A stretch of 64,000 nucleotides of DNA from Owenia fusiformis. Taxonomy: Eukaryota; Annelida; Polychaeta; Sabellida; Oweniidae. The stretch is from the NCBI GenBank assembly GCA_903813345.2, contig CAIIXF020000005.1:16557375-16621374 (forward strand). The letters are read 5' to 3'. The notes beneath the pieces were generated by a model, which searched no databases, was not told where the DNA came from, and was given only the letters and a program-made list of their open reading frames with translations. Shown here in pieces: positions 1-12,374 of the stretch (its first letter is position 1; every line of letters begins with the position of its first letter). The position numbers and the translations under genes were made by a program.

Positions 1-1159
1 GTAACGGAAATAATTATATATTTTTCCCTTCCAACAGAATAATAAATCTTGTCCTTTTTCTCAACTCCATATAATAGAGAAATTGACCATCTTGAAATCT
101 GATTCCTATCATAATGTAATCCTTCAAGATATTTCTCCACCAGGAGACAATGTAGTCACGCACATAATTGTGACATCATAGTCCGTGCTGTGACATAGTC
201 TCACAAACAACGGATCAGAGGATACTGATGGCACCTTTCAGTATAGGTCGTATATTTCAGACAGGACAGGACAGGAATTTATTGATTTCTGGCCAGAGAT
301 ATTAATCAGGAAGACCTCATGAGGACAGCTAGGGGAGGAATCAGAATTATCTCATTGTCAACTTGTGCTTAACATATACACACACCTGGGTAGGGAAATT
401 TATAGTGGGGATAAGAAGAAGTAACATGTTTGATGCAGTACTAAATCTAATTTGAATAAGGTAGATCCTTGCTGAACATTTAGGCCCCATGCACTCTTCT
501 TGACATGTTTGCACTAAATGTAAATTGGGAGAAGGCAATGAATCATGGACTTACATTTAGTCCTGAATAAATGAGCTATACATCAAGCAATCAACTCCAT
601 CATAGGAAGGGACATCCTCTGAATACAGTGCTCCAGACATCATCCACTACATTTCCTCCTTCCTTGGAAGAACGAGGTCTGAGTTCTTGAGGCCTGGGAT
701 TGGAGAAGAAGGGGGAGGGGGAAACTAGTCTTGAGTCAAGTAGCCCAATAGTCCAAAAGTTAAAAAGCAGTGGTATAACTTTTTTATTCCCCATGAAAGA
801 TTTGGGACAGTGCTCTGTGCAACATGACTTATACAGCAAACCCATATTTTTGTATATTTCATGATAGCTTACATGGGGCTGCAACAACCTTTTGTATCAC
901 TTTGTTTGAAGTATCCTACCTCGTGTATAATGCACAATGTTGCACATATGTTAAAAAACTACAGGGATTGCCAAGTAATTAATATAAATGTTTCATTGTT
1001 GTCCCATTTGTATCCATCCCTGTCCTTAGAATAAAATGTATTCTTCTTTAGAATAATCAATATTGTGGGTATGAGTCACGCTCCAAATGTCTGCAATGTT
1101 ATGTAGAGGCAGATTGTCTGTTCCGATTGCTTCACATATGATGACAGGGTAGCATAATG

Positions 1160-1318
1160 ATTAGAAAAGGGAGGGGGGGGGCAGGCCCCTTGCCAGTTTT
1201 GCAAAGGGGAGATCACTTTTCAAAAAATTACAGGGGGTTAACATTTGACAATTTTGGCCCAAATTCTCTTGAGTGCTCAGAATTATGAAAAACTGCTTCA
1301 TTTGGAAAAAAATTTCAT
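1160..1318 (-). mobile_element. decayed copy of the CAGGCCCGTAGCCAG MITE
   Basis: Read on the minus strand, this stretch follows the same internal order as the complete element at 60,953-61,142: a caccattct-like segment, a ttgggccaaaattgtca-like segment, then ccccctg and a C-rich end. The outer terminal repeat is degraded to ggcaggccccttgccag. It is a relic with no coding capacity, recognised by comparison inside this window only. Confidence 0.55.
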
Positions 1319-3725
1319 CTTTGGCCTCCTCTGTTGTTATAACATAGAGACATAATGTTTGAATGCCCATGGTTGTATATAGTCAACTATACTGTCTCCA
1401 TTATCTATACCCTTTCGATCCTGATGCTGGAGGAGTACTTCAAAAAGACTGAAGACAAAGTGTTTTAAGGTAGTTGTGTCTTTGCATCTTTCATGAGAAA
1501 GCCTCAATTAGATACTGTTGTTGTTGTCCTCACTTCAACATTACGCAATATCATTATGTGAATAACAAACAAAATAATGATAATGAACCTAAATGGTGAA
1601 TGCATGAACAGTCATAGTAATACATTTCCATGCATGATTGGGTAAAACTAATCTCTGCAGAATCAATTTGTGAAATCTGTAATGCTTTAATGCTTCTGTA
1701 TTGTTCCTAGCAAGTGATTACTGGCTATAACTGTCATACCAATGACCCAAGGCTTCATGAAGCAAGCAAGAGGCTTCAATCAAACTGACAGGTTCACATT
1801 TGGTTGCAGGGCCTCATAAGGGATTTGGCCCATTTAAAGGCCTGATGTAAAGTTTGAAAATATTGTTCAGCCACCCAAATATTATCTTTGATGACTTTAA
1901 AAATTATTTGAGACAGTTTCATTTAAAGTTGACTTTTGAAAAAAAGTTTTTTTGTGTTCTATATTTAAATATTTTAAAATGTTACCCTAGCCTTTAATGA
2001 ATTGAAGAGTAAGGGTATTTTTGGGGCTTTGCATTGGACTGGTTATGATTGATCATTGCATTAGAAGGAATAATTGAATTTTGGTATGTTAATTATTCTC
2101 TGGTAGTATTCTTATGCTAAAACCAGCTGTCCTTACATAATTATAGAAAAACAATTTATGGGGTTATGATAATTTATTTTGGCATTAATTATAATGTCTA
2201 ATATGTTACAGAACACATAATTTGTTAATAGCAGCTTTGGCTAATCTCTTGGGCAGATGGTCCTAAATCCATAAAAAGCAAATTGTCGAAAAAGGGTTTG
2301 GAAGAGGCAAAAGAAAAAATAAACATAAGAAAATGGTTATATTCTGCATATATCTCTTGTTTATTACATAACATGCCATAACATCATTTTGACCATCTGA
2401 CACTATTGACCTTGATATTACCATAGATACCCTGCTAAAATATTTTGTGTATAGTATACACATTTTTGTGAACAAAAAAATCCAGAAACAATTTTATGAG
2501 AAAGCCTGACATTATCCAGACATGCCAGAGGGTACACTTCTGTGAGGTATTTTTGCAGGCCTGATTTCCCGTGATAAAGAAAATGTCCCACCCTACTTTT
2601 GTTTTTTATGTATACATTAATATATCAAACACAATAGTCATAATATACCCCAGTGTTTGGATCTATTGTTAATATGCCAATATTCTGGATGAGTCATGGA
2701 AAACTATTGAACTTGATCTTAATGAATATATCAGTCATGCAAAAAATGTAAAATGTAATGGTGAGTGTGAATATATTGATTAATATCAAACATACATATC
2801 ACTAAAGTCTTTATAGATTTTAGAGGTAGATGAGATCCTGTTTTTTGTGTGTGTTATTTTCAATTAGGATATTGATGGATGGTGCCTCTGAATGGTTTAA
2901 TGGCAGTCCCATCTGAGATGAGATAATTTATGGCTTAAAAAAGTCAAGAAGGTCTCTTTATTATGGGTTCTGGGAAGTGTCATTTAATTTATGGGTTCTG
3001 GTGTTTTGCTAGCTTTATAGACCTATAGCATGATTTTAGGTTTTGAAAATTAAGAGGCAAAATTTCATACCTCATACTTAAGGGACATATGGAAATGCCT
3101 GGGAGTGAGAGGCAATCTGTTCGAGATTTTTGAATAAAGGAAGAACTGACTTGCTTTAATGAGAAAAAAAGTTGATAATTCATAAAAATCATCTTCTCAT
3201 TCTGATACTCATCTCATATCCTTTCTTATACAGCAATCTATATTTGAAAAAATACCATGTCATAATATCATCCTCGTAGATTCTAATTTGAATACAATGT
3301 AGTTGACAAGAAATTACGTGAACTTCAATTTGAGTGTATTAAACTTGCAGCAAACCTCACTACACCTGCATTCCTACATTCGGTTGTGTCTGTAGTCCTA
3401 TAAATAGAGACTAAATATTGATTCACTATCTTATTCAAAGTATGTGCTGAAAGGAGGGTTGAAAACATAGCAGTGTATCCGGCACATTTAGACTGTTTTC
3501 GCTCACATTTTACTATCATGTGGTCAAAGATTAACCGAATATGTGAGAAAGATTTCAGCCAATGTACATGCACTATATGTGTTATTTTACGTTTATTTTA
3601 TATTATTACCACCTTGCCGGGCCAGTTCTAGGGGTTTTAGTGCTAGTTTAGAAGGCGTTCATTTTACTATATCGACCTGAGCAATATGTGACGTCATAGT
3701 GGTTGTCAAGAATGCATTTCAGACT

Positions 3726-3748
3726 GGTCGAGAATGCAATTCTCGACC
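3726..3748. repeat. perfect 10-bp hairpin with 3-nt loop
   Basis: The arms ggtcgagaat and attctcgacc are exact reverse complements around the loop gca. It sits in a locally CpG-containing stretch next to a TGACGTCA site at about 3,690. Function is unknown. It could be the centre of an old inverted-repeat transposon. Confidence 0.5.
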
Positions 3749-4734
3749 GGCAATTTTCCCTGGGAAATTAGATATCGTTCAGTGCGTAAGAGTTTCTTGC
3801 TGTTTCAGTCCTGGTAATATTTCACTATACTGCCCTTAGAAATGACGTTATTGTACTATTTGTGCCTTTATAGAAGTAGTGAAGCAATTTATTGTTGATT
3901 TCATTCACAGTTTGGCAAGTTTACAGCTATTTTGAAAGATGACATTAATGTCTTTTGACTAATGTAAGAGGTGTCCAAGACTGATCAAAGCATCCAAATT
4001 CTTTCAACTGGATGCAGCTTTAATATAATGCTGGGGAGAAAATTGAAAGAGTTTTAACATAACCCATTTTTTCTAATATTCTCGTTGATATGCCTTCATG
4101 CAGCACAAATGTATTTCATATACAAGCATGTCATAAGCTATCACTATGGTGATTAATGTTTGTTTCATCATTTCACATCAACTATGTTTTCTTTGACAGA
4201 TTAGATAAATTGATACCCCCAGAAGGATTGTAATATGAAATATTCAAAATGCATTGATTTTTATTACATCTCATATATAATTTTTCCATTTATCAACTCA
4301 AACAGAAATACAGGAGACTGAGAATACATGTACTTGATTTCTAGACAATAAGGGAGAATACTTTACTTGCAGAACAAAAGGTAGAATACTAGTATGTTTC
4401 ATGAAATGTGTGAAAACATTTTGCATGTTAATGCCTTGTTTTGTTTGTCAAAGTAACATCACTGTATCATTATTTCTATTATTGTATAGAAAATCATATT
4501 TGGGATTATTGAATCTTTAATTACATCCCTCAAGTACCTCTTAGTTGGTTTCCTAGAATGTAAGGATTGAATAATTATATAACAAAGGCTTCTATTTATT
4601 CTCTATTTTCCAGCATAAATACAGTTTTTCTTCTAGCGCATTTATTGAAAACGTGGGTGGCACACTTGAGTATATCTCTGTCATTTTCAAAGGGAAATCA
4701 ATCGAAAGAATCTCTCACAAGGAATATGAAATGG

Positions 4735-4821
4735 CATTGTGGGATCCAGTTTCTACAAGTACTATCCCTTGGAATAGAGATACAAGCAGTTTTGATAAAG
4801 AGGGGCTCTGATAAACCAGAA
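4735..4821 (+). repeat. dispersed repeat shared with 26,667-27,411
   Basis: The block cattgtgggatcca, then ctacaagtactatcc..ttggaat, then ctctgataaaccagaatg recurs in the same order at 26,667-26,706 plus 27,397-27,411, where a 661-bp transposon interrupts it. It recurs again in copy 2 of the large duplication. No terminal repeats are visible, so the class is unknown. Confidence 0.5.
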
Positions 4822-5001
4822 TGAATGATTTTATTATGCTGGTTCAATAGTTTTTGGAAAAGGTCCACCCTGAATCTTCACTATGCTTTGACTATTATGG
4901 ATGGCATTTGGGTTTTGATGCTATCTTCATGATCTCAAATGCTGCTCTATGTTTTTATGGTAATTGCATTGGGAAAGTAATATTAGCTATTTAATGAAAC
5001 G

Positions 5002-5199
5002 GAAAATGTACTGTCATAGAAAATGTATTGTCATGGAAAATATACTGTCACAGAAAATGTACTGTTATAGAAAATGTGCTGTCACAGAAAATGTAGATCA
5101 CAGAAAATATACTGACATAGAAAATGAACTATCACAGAAAATGTACTGTCATAGAAAATGTACTGTTACAGAAAATATACTATCATAGAAAATGTACTG
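5002..5199 (+). repeat. 17-bp minisatellite, about 12 copies
   Basis: Degenerate tandem copies of gaaaatgtactgtcata fill this stretch, and one unit is a base short. Because 17 is not a multiple of three, the ORF across it cycles through frames and looks repetitive (Tyr-Cys-His and Glu-Asn patterns). It should not be taken for a protein. Confidence 0.9.
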
Positions 5200-6292
5200 A
5201 TTTCATGCAGCTAACATGCAGCAGTTCGTTTCGCATTTCCATTTAGATGTAGCTTCAGTTTATCCATGCATTTTCATGTTATTAATTATTTTTGTTAGAT
5301 TGGTTTGTGCATAGACTGATGTATCATGCTTTGATATCATTGCCAGTAGAAAAAGAATATAACTATCAAATAACCATCTCTTATTCAGGCTTTTGCAAAG
5401 GCCAGAATAGGTCGAGATATTAGAAGGAATACATGTCATATATGATTTATTAATATTGAGAAACACAGATCAGAGTGGATGAGTCATCAGGTTATAATTA
5501 GGTTAAATACTCATCATTTTCTCCAATATCTTGCCATTTATCTGGTATCTTTGGTCGTTCTGACAATTCTGGGATTAATTTGCTTTCTGCAGATCGTTTA
5601 TCTTTCCAGATTTGATTTAAACAAATATTGGATAAGGATAAAGAATATTGGAAATCTTCTTTCCGATTGATAATGGCCATATTGATAAAACGTCTTATGC
5701 TACGGTTTCAAAACACAACTTTAACTTCTACCATAAAACTGGTTAAAATGACGTTAAGAGAAATGGGACTTAATAAATCATTTAATATGTCAGATAGAAG
5801 CTATCTATTTTATATTTACCATAGACAAATAATTAATGAATATTTGTAATATAAGCATATTTAAATTAAAGAACAGAATATTTATTACATTTTTCTGATT
5901 TATATGATAGCTGGTCATAAACACTAGCTCATTATTCATTTTTTTGTTTCTGGATTTCAAATCATCCTCTCAACTATCTGCTTGGTAAAATCATCACTTT
6001 GGCAATAAATATAGATTTCGCCATCAATAATTTTCCTTTCAGAGAATCAGTTCTAGTGTTTGTCATGAAATCTTAAACTTCCCATGCCATTATCGTAAAA
6101 CTATTATATTTTCAAGTTTCTGCAATGGCGAATATGAAGTGAATAAGTAACATTTGTTATATAATGACTGATTCTCACATTCCCATGGTGATTTTTCATG
6201 TTTCCATGGTGATTTGATGTTCAACCTCTGTAAGGGAATTTCTGAATACCTTCACACTGGCCATAAAAGATGCACTGCATGAGATTGGGATT
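5200..6292. other. non-coding AT-rich DNA
   Basis: I see only short ORFs in overlapping frames, with no recognisable domain and no terminal-repeat element. Confidence 0.5.
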
Positions 6293-6733
6293 TGGTCTTT
6301 AAATGAAGATATCTTTGAGCATAATTGCGGCTGTCCTTGCAGAGTATTGATTGGTCTATTCAAGCGCAGACCATTGACGAGCTATAGGTACTGGATAATT
6401 ATAGATTGAGAGCCCACTATTACTCACTGGAAGTTTCACCAAATCAATGCTAGTGTGTGTTCTTAGAACTCTCAGAATTTAACAGCATAACAGGAGGCGA
6501 TGTTGTGATATAAACATCAACAAAACTTTTCCCAGAGCTTCTTGTTCTTCAACACAACAGTGTCAACTGAAGGAAAAAATCAAGACACACGAATCAAAGA
6601 AATCAAACTCAAGAACTAGGATTGTGTTTCAAGGGAAATCATTCTTGGTGGCTTAATCATAAGACTTTCTTACTTGAATTGATATTTGGATTATTAGAAC
6701 AGCCGGAAAGATTGGATCAGCTTTATCCTTCAG
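6293..6733 (+). other. candidate non-coding first exon (5' UTR)
   Basis: A TATA-like cataaaag lies at about 6,261-6,268. It is followed by a stretch of different texture from its flanks, with no long T runs and with many CAACA/GAAATCAAA-type motifs that resemble an untranslated leader. It ends at ttcag|gtaatatt, an acceptable 5' splice site. The L1CAM-like gene at 59,581 begins with an acceptor just before its ATG, so it needs an upstream non-coding exon, and this is the best candidate I noticed. The start is a guess and the link across about 53 kb is inference. Confidence 0.25.
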
Positions 6734-8099
6734 GTAATATTGTGCAAAACTATAGATTTAGATGGTTATCACTGGATTTTATCAGTAGATTCTTCATATA
6801 AAATTCTTGTATCGATTATAGCTCATTATTTACAGATATTCCAAAGGTATGTAACAGAATTAATATTTTCAGTATTTTTTTGTATTTTTGATTATAGGTT
6901 TTAACTTCATTATTCTTTTTTTATTTAATGGCACAATAGTTTTACATTTTTTTAGAATAAATTATGGTACTTTATTATTAGGCAAAATATTTTATGAAAT
7001 AAATACACTATATTGACAGTTGAGATTTTAAATAGGTTATACTGTAATAATTATGGCTCATAAAACCTGATTATATTCTCACAAAAATGAATTTGAAGCT
7101 GTTACAATTATACTGATTAGTCTTATTACACATGCCTAGAGAGAGATAGATAGAGGGGGGGGGGGGTGCGGGGGAGGAGGGGTTAATCAGAAGCAACTTT
7201 ATGTTACACTATTTTCTAATATAGAATGTATAATGTTGTTCGTGGTATTTGTGCTAAAAGTGTAAAGCCCAATAGACTCAGATAGAATGCTTACACATTC
7301 TTTTGAAGATAATTTATAATGGTTTGATTTTAAGAAGATCTTAGCAATCTCATTTAATGCTATTTATAGCCTTTTGGGAGTTTTATGTAAAATGAATGTT
7401 GGTAGGGAATAGTTTGCTGGCTTATCAAAGAAATATCTCTTATCTTAAAGAGTATCATTCTGATACTAATAGCATCTCTCTGTTTCACCATCTCAGGGCT
7501 GAGAAGAAATGAGATGTCATGGTTTATCATGATGTAAGAGTATAGTAAATTAAAGACTTTTTCCAAAGGGTACATTGAATATGGTTTTGCTAATGTCTAT
7601 AATAGAGTTGGTGACAAAGCAAGGTTGAAGTAGATGGAGTCGCCTCAGAAGTGCTTTTCATCCATGTTTGTCTATTTACTGAAAAAACAACTTGGAAAAA
7701 CATACCATGCCTGGTCAATATTTAATGAAATAAATATCCAAAGAAACTGAGCAATGCTGTGAAAATAAAGCTTACTGCAAACAAAAATGGTGTAGAAGAA
7801 ACAGGAGATATATTGATAACTGAAATCAAGTTCCCTGTTGATGTTGTTATCGAAAATGTGATGTCACACATATTTTTGTCAATAATCCTTTTACTTAATT
7901 GATTACAATCTTATATTACGTGATATTGGTTGTTTTGTCACCGAATGAATTGATTAACTTGGATGTGGAAATCATTGCTTGAATAGCTTTTTTGTATAGA
8001 ATTGAGGTTATGATTGTTTTTACTGATTTTTGGCTCATACAGTATTGTAAAATCTTGTGCTGTTGGGCATGTGGGGGTGTGACATGATCTTAAACAAAA
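6734..8099. other. non-coding DNA
   Basis: AT-rich sequence with a purine/poly-G run near 7,141-7,180. No ORF with recognisable homology and no bounded transposon was seen. Confidence 0.5.
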
Positions 8100-8108
8100 C
8101 AGCTATTG

Positions 8109-8220
8109 TAATCTAGCTACAAGCCCTTGTGACCCCCCTCCACTCCTCATCCCGTCCCTGTATGAGAAGGTGTGTAGTCAAATAGTGAGGGGGGGGTCAC
8201 AGGGGCTTCTAGCTAGACTA
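8109..8220. mobile_element. 112-bp Mutator-like MITE with 9-bp TSD
   Basis: The direct repeat cagctattg occurs at 8,100-8,108 and 8,221-8,229, immediately outside the element. The ends are inverted repeats of roughly 33 bp: taatctagctacaagccc at the left and its near complement gggcttctagctagacta at the right, continuing into C-rich and G-rich tracts. A 9-bp target duplication with long terminal repeats is typical of Mutator-superfamily elements. It has no coding capacity. Fragments of the same end occur near 19,016, 35,028 and 58,571. Confidence 0.8.
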
Positions 8221-8235
8221 CAGCTATTGAATATA

Positions 8236-8414
8236 CAGTAAAACCTGTCTTAGTGAACACCTCTCATTAATGAACACTTGTACTTAGTAAACACCATTTC
8301 AAGACACATTTTACATTGACTCCTGTATAAAAGTCCCCCTCTGTAGTGAACACCTACCTATAGTGAATACTTCTTTGTGGCTCCATAGGTTTTCACTATA
8401 TACAGGTTTTACTG
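8236..8414. mobile_element. 179-bp pogo/Tigger-like MITE
   Basis: Terminal inverted repeats cagtaaaacctgt and acaggttttactg are exact and flanked by TA on both sides, as in Tc1/mariner-pogo elements. The interior carries repeated tgaacacc/gtgaacac words. It starts only 16 bp after the neighbouring Mutator-like MITE ends. Six more relatives lie in the window (12,216; 19,407; 22,952; 52,575; 58,700; 63,167). Confidence 0.85.
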
Positions 8415-8789
8415 TAACTGCAAACTCATCTTTAAAAGTCAGAGGATCCATGTTTTTAGCTATTTGGGAACAGGGTAACATTGATTAGCTCAATCAGATG
8501 ACAGACATCTCCATCACAATGTAGCCAACCATCCAATCTAACGTGTTCAATTAATCCATTATCTCAATCCATTGCCCACTGGTCATTAGGCCCTTGTTTT
8601 ACCATTCATTGACAATGTTTGTATTGATAGACCAAACAATGGCCTATGGGAGCAAGGGGCATCATCGTGGATTGGAATTTCTATGATATATACTGTACAC
8701 ATTTCTGTAATATAATCTGTAATATGGAATGCTGGTTTGAGTTTTGTATCAGTTTCCTTTTTCACCTCTTCACTCCCCCCAGTTTTCTG

Positions 8790-9475
8790 CAAGTTAAAAT
8801 GCTCAATTCTGCAAGTGAAATTAGTGAATTCTGCAAGAAGAAAGGGCTAATTCTGCAGAAATTCCGCGGATATTCGCGGCATTTTTTTGCGGTTATTATA
8901 AAAAAAATCAAGATTGGTTTAACAAGAACAGTATCATATATTCTAAAAACATGATCCATTTTAAATGTTTTATATTTATTCAGATTTTATTTCAAATTTC
9001 ACATTTTTCGAAACTTCAAACACGGAGGATCGGGCGCATAATGGGAGTCACGATATATGTAAATCAGGTTTTAAGTGTAATATCTCATTGGAGTTCGAAG
9101 TTTTCGATCAATAACTTAATAATATAAATAACTGTTATTAATTTATGTCTTTGTTTAACTTTCTGACGAGAACCGAAAGAAAAACTAATGGTTTTCGAAC
9201 CAGTAAACGGGAAAATATCGTGATAGTCAGGTAGTCAGTCACTACATACATGCTGCCATCTAACGGCAGAAATCAAACGATGGCGTTTAGAATTTTCACT
9301 TCGCATAATTTGGGTTATTTCTGCAAGGGATTTGACTGAAAACGTGTCAAATTGTTACAGGTAAGACTGACTTTTTAAACTTTTGGAAAATATATGGATT
9401 CTGCGGAAAATTCCGCGGAAATTGACCAAAATAGTTGATTCTGCAATTCCGCGGGCAGAGGCAAATTCCGTCCCG
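8790..9475. repeat. CpG-rich patch with ttctgc..attccgcgg repeats
   Basis: Both edges carry copies of ttctgcagaaattccgcgg-type words (8,852-8,873 and 9,397-9,422), and cgcggatattcgcgg lies at the left. The words are in direct rather than inverted orientation. The interior from about 8,890 to 9,390 is ordinary AT-rich DNA. This probably marks a degraded transposon whose exact ends I could not define. Confidence 0.4.
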
Positions 9476-9510
9476 CTCTGCAAACACGGAATCCTGGGGG
9501 CAGTCTTGGT

Positions 9511-9543
9511 CATCTTGATTCACAAGGTTTCAGTAGCTACAAC
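9511..9543 (+). repeat. 33-bp dispersed repeat
   Basis: The segment starting catcttgattcacaaggttt is shared with 17,342-17,374 and its duplicate at 33,354-33,386, with two mismatches. It lies just beyond a transposon-like patch in each case. The class is unknown. Confidence 0.5.
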
Positions 9544-10039
9544 CTCACCGGGTCAGATACAATGTCTTTTGGTTAAATGAGGCTAGCATACAGAAGATAT
9601 TTATAATTAGACCCTTGATTCCCAAATGGTGCCTCTTTTAAAATACTTTGCTCCATTCTCATATAGGTACTGGTGGATCCAGGGGGCCAGGGGGCCCTTC
9701 CTTAGTAGATCAAGCCATTTTATTGCCAGAACAAATCTTTTTGTATTAATAAGCCATCTTTTATTACCATATTTATTAAGATATTTTAAGTCAACTTTTT
9801 AGTGTTTGAAAAAGATTTCATTGGAGTTATGAAAAGCAGATGACAAATTAGGTATTAGCATATAATTCAGCATGATGTCAAGTAAAACAAAACAAATGCC
9901 ATACTTCAAATGTGACTGTTACAACAAGCCCTCCCAGTTGGCACACATAATTTAACAACCAACAGAAAATGTCTTTGAAGAAAGAAAAACTGAAAGATCA
10001 TTCAAGGTTGTGTCTTTGGCATCAAATTACATGTACAAC

Positions 10040-10417
10040 TACCCTTTGCATTCGTTTGACTTCACTTCTTAAATGAGAGCTTCGTCTTCACTCTTTCAAA
10101 CTGAAATAAACCTGTGAACTCACCGCGCCAATCAGTGTTCGTCGGCCAAATTTGACCGACGTTCTATATATGGTCATTCCTTCTGACGTCATTGTTGAGC
10201 CCGGAATTGACCAATGACGTGTGTATATTTAATTAGAACGCATTTGGCATATGTTTCTCCAAGCTCGCTGATTGGTGGAAGAAAGGTCAGCACGTAGGTC
10301 AAAAGTGATTTATTACCCAAACTGTCACCGGTACCCATCGTGGGGGCGGGGCTACTAAACTGTAATATGGTCTCTGCTTGGCAGAGTGTAGTTTAACTAG
10401 ACTCTGCACGCAGGGTA
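10040..10417 (-). mobile_element. 378-bp Mutator-like MITE with promoter-like interior
   Basis: The element begins taccctttgc and ends gcagggta. The perfect 9-bp direct repeat atgtacaac occurs on both sides (10,031-10,039 and 10,418-10,426). Read on the minus strand it contains a GC box (10,342-10,351), an upstream CCAAT (10,271-10,275), a second CCAAT-type site (10,211-10,215), TGACGTCA (10,184-10,191) and a TATA-like catatatag (10,163-10,173), in that order. There is no ORF. The 9-bp target duplication supports assignment to the Mutator superfamily. Confidence 0.85.
10163..10351 (-). promoter_or_regulatory. promoter-like motif cluster inside MITE
   Basis: GC box, CCAAT boxes, CRE and TATA-like sites occur in the usual order of a vertebrate-style RNA polymerase II promoter, about 20 bp apart at the CRE-TATA step. 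All are carried by the transposon. Activity is not shown. If active, transcription would run leftward toward 10,040 and beyond. Confidence 0.4.
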
Positions 10418-10426
10418 ATGTACAAC

Positions 10427-12213
10427 ATATTTCCCGGCATGTGGCAATTTTCTGTTTAGTGTTTGTCCTACATTCATTTTATTTTTGCCATAAACATTTT
10501 TAGGATTATTTGGATTATTTCCTTCGTGTCATGTTTCAATAAAAATGTCAATGTTAATACCATCAGGGTCTTCCTGTGTTTAGACTTACCAGAACCAATC
10601 TATTACATGTGTTATGAATATGTCATTTTGTTCTTAGCTCATTCTCGCTTTGCATTACAAATACAGGCTTTATCCAGATACAGGTACAGTTTGCTATGGC
10701 TTATATGAACCTTTTTAATTGGCTCATAAATCAGGTTTCTTTATGATTAATTTTTAAAGTGTTGAAACAATATTCCAAACTTTTATGTGGCTAAACCTTG
10801 TCACACACTTCTCAAGTTCATGTAGATACGGACCATCTGGATTGAACACTGAGACTCGGGACCAGCTTAAATTGTAGTATCTAACATCTCCTTTAGTGAT
10901 TCAAATTCTAGCACAAACAAGGTTCTCCTTCAGAGATTCAAACTCATGCTCTTCATTCAGGGTAGAAATGATTCAATTAATTTATTTGTAAATTTAAGCT
11001 ACACATTTCACAAAATCCCCCACAAGCCCTATGTCTCCATTCTCGTTTTCCTCATCTTCTGGAATCAACTCCCCTTCTTTAGCCATCCTCCATCTTTTTC
11101 CATCTATTTAAAATTTTGTGATATTCTAAAGATTACCTCTTATCAGTTTTTATTCCTTTTGCTCATGAAATACCATTCTGATTCATCAGAGTCACTCTTT
11201 ATCTATTGCACAGGTGGATTACGGGATGGTCAAGTATCTTAGGGCCCAGATAAGTAGGCCTTCTTAGCCCTCATTTTTTAATTGAAGGCCTTGAATTTTC
11301 AAAAGGGCCCAATTCTTGGTTTAAAGGGCCTATTATCTTTTCTCGCACAAATGCGAAAAGTTTTTTTTCTGACTTGAAATTCCCCCCCTTCTTTGTTATT
11401 TTTCAGCTCCTCCCCTGCTGTGGTCCCATAATGATAAAATACCTTCTTGGATCAAAATGAATCTATAGATTATCAGTTTTATTTTTGTCTATCACTGATC
11501 AGAGAAGCAACATTTTGAGTGGTTAGTGATAACCCCAACCACAGGGTAAAGGGTTGCAATCATATCAAATACCTCACATTCAGTCAACGCACATATCATT
11601 CCCTTGCTTCTGCATTAGGCAGACCTAGTCAGGATCAAGCACCTAGAAACTCAAACCAAGAACTTTAGTAAAGCAGAAAAATTAGCATTAAGATAGAAAT
11701 CAATTAAAAAGTAAGAAAATATAGAATAAGGAGGCAGTTTAATGATTTAAGTTTTGGTTTCAGATATATAAAACTAAGGATTACGACGCTACTTTGGATC
11801 TGTTTGGATTTGAGTGGAATTGAGTCAAGTACATTGAAGTGAGAGATCCGAACTTGAACACCCACGTGAGATCTGAAATGCTGGTGATTTGAAAGTCTAT
11901 ATTCAAGGTTAACTGGTAAGTACCATGTCTTGTACATGTTGTTAGGTCTTTTTACAGATTGGTAATTCATTAAATGAAAAATGAGAATCTATGGAAGGAT
12001 ATGGCATATCCAACATTGTTTGCAGCTATTTTAATGTTTGCAGAGTGCATGTTCCAATAGAGAATATTGGGCTTGAGTATGGTTCAGCATTGGACATCCT
12101 CTGGTCAAAGAGCGCTGCAGGTTCAGCTTTGTACTTTCTGTCTTTCCTTTCTTATTCTGAATCTGGAAGTATTCCATTCAGTGGATAATGTATGATCTTA
12201 TGGGACGATAGTA
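10427..12213. other. non-coding DNA with transposon debris
   Basis: Around 11,245-11,345 the words agggcccag, aggccttgaattttcaaaa and gggcccaattcttgg resemble the interior of the 55,430-55,591 element, so a decayed relative probably lies there. No convincing gene was seen. Confidence 0.45.
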
Positions 12214-12215
12214 TA

Positions 12216-12374
12216 CAGTGAAACCATTATATCCAAATACCTCTCAATATGAACACTTTTTGGTCCCAATTTTATTATCTCACATGCACATTTTAAACCT
12301 TGAAATATGAACAGTTGCTAATTCAACCATTTTTGGCACATTCCAGTGGCGTTCAGATTTTACAGGTTTTACTG
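12216..12374. mobile_element. 159-bp pogo/Tigger-like MITE
   Basis: Bounded by cagtgaaacc at the left and acaggttttactg at the right, with TA on both sides. The interior cctctcaatatgaacac and ttggtccca words match the copy at 22,952. It is non-coding. Confidence 0.8.

Larger units (their letters stand above)
1..4734. other. non-coding AT-rich DNA, no gene recognised
   Basis: Stop codons are frequent in all six frames and the short ORFs show no recognisable family. Within it I see only a decayed transposon fragment near 1,160-1,318 and a small perfect hairpin at 3,726-3,748. Intergenic or intronic DNA is the simplest reading. Confidence 0.6.

Noticed and set aside
4964-5188. 74-codon ORF with repeated Tyr-Cys-His motifs
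   Set aside because: It is a translation of the 17-bp minisatellite, whose unit length is not divisible by three.
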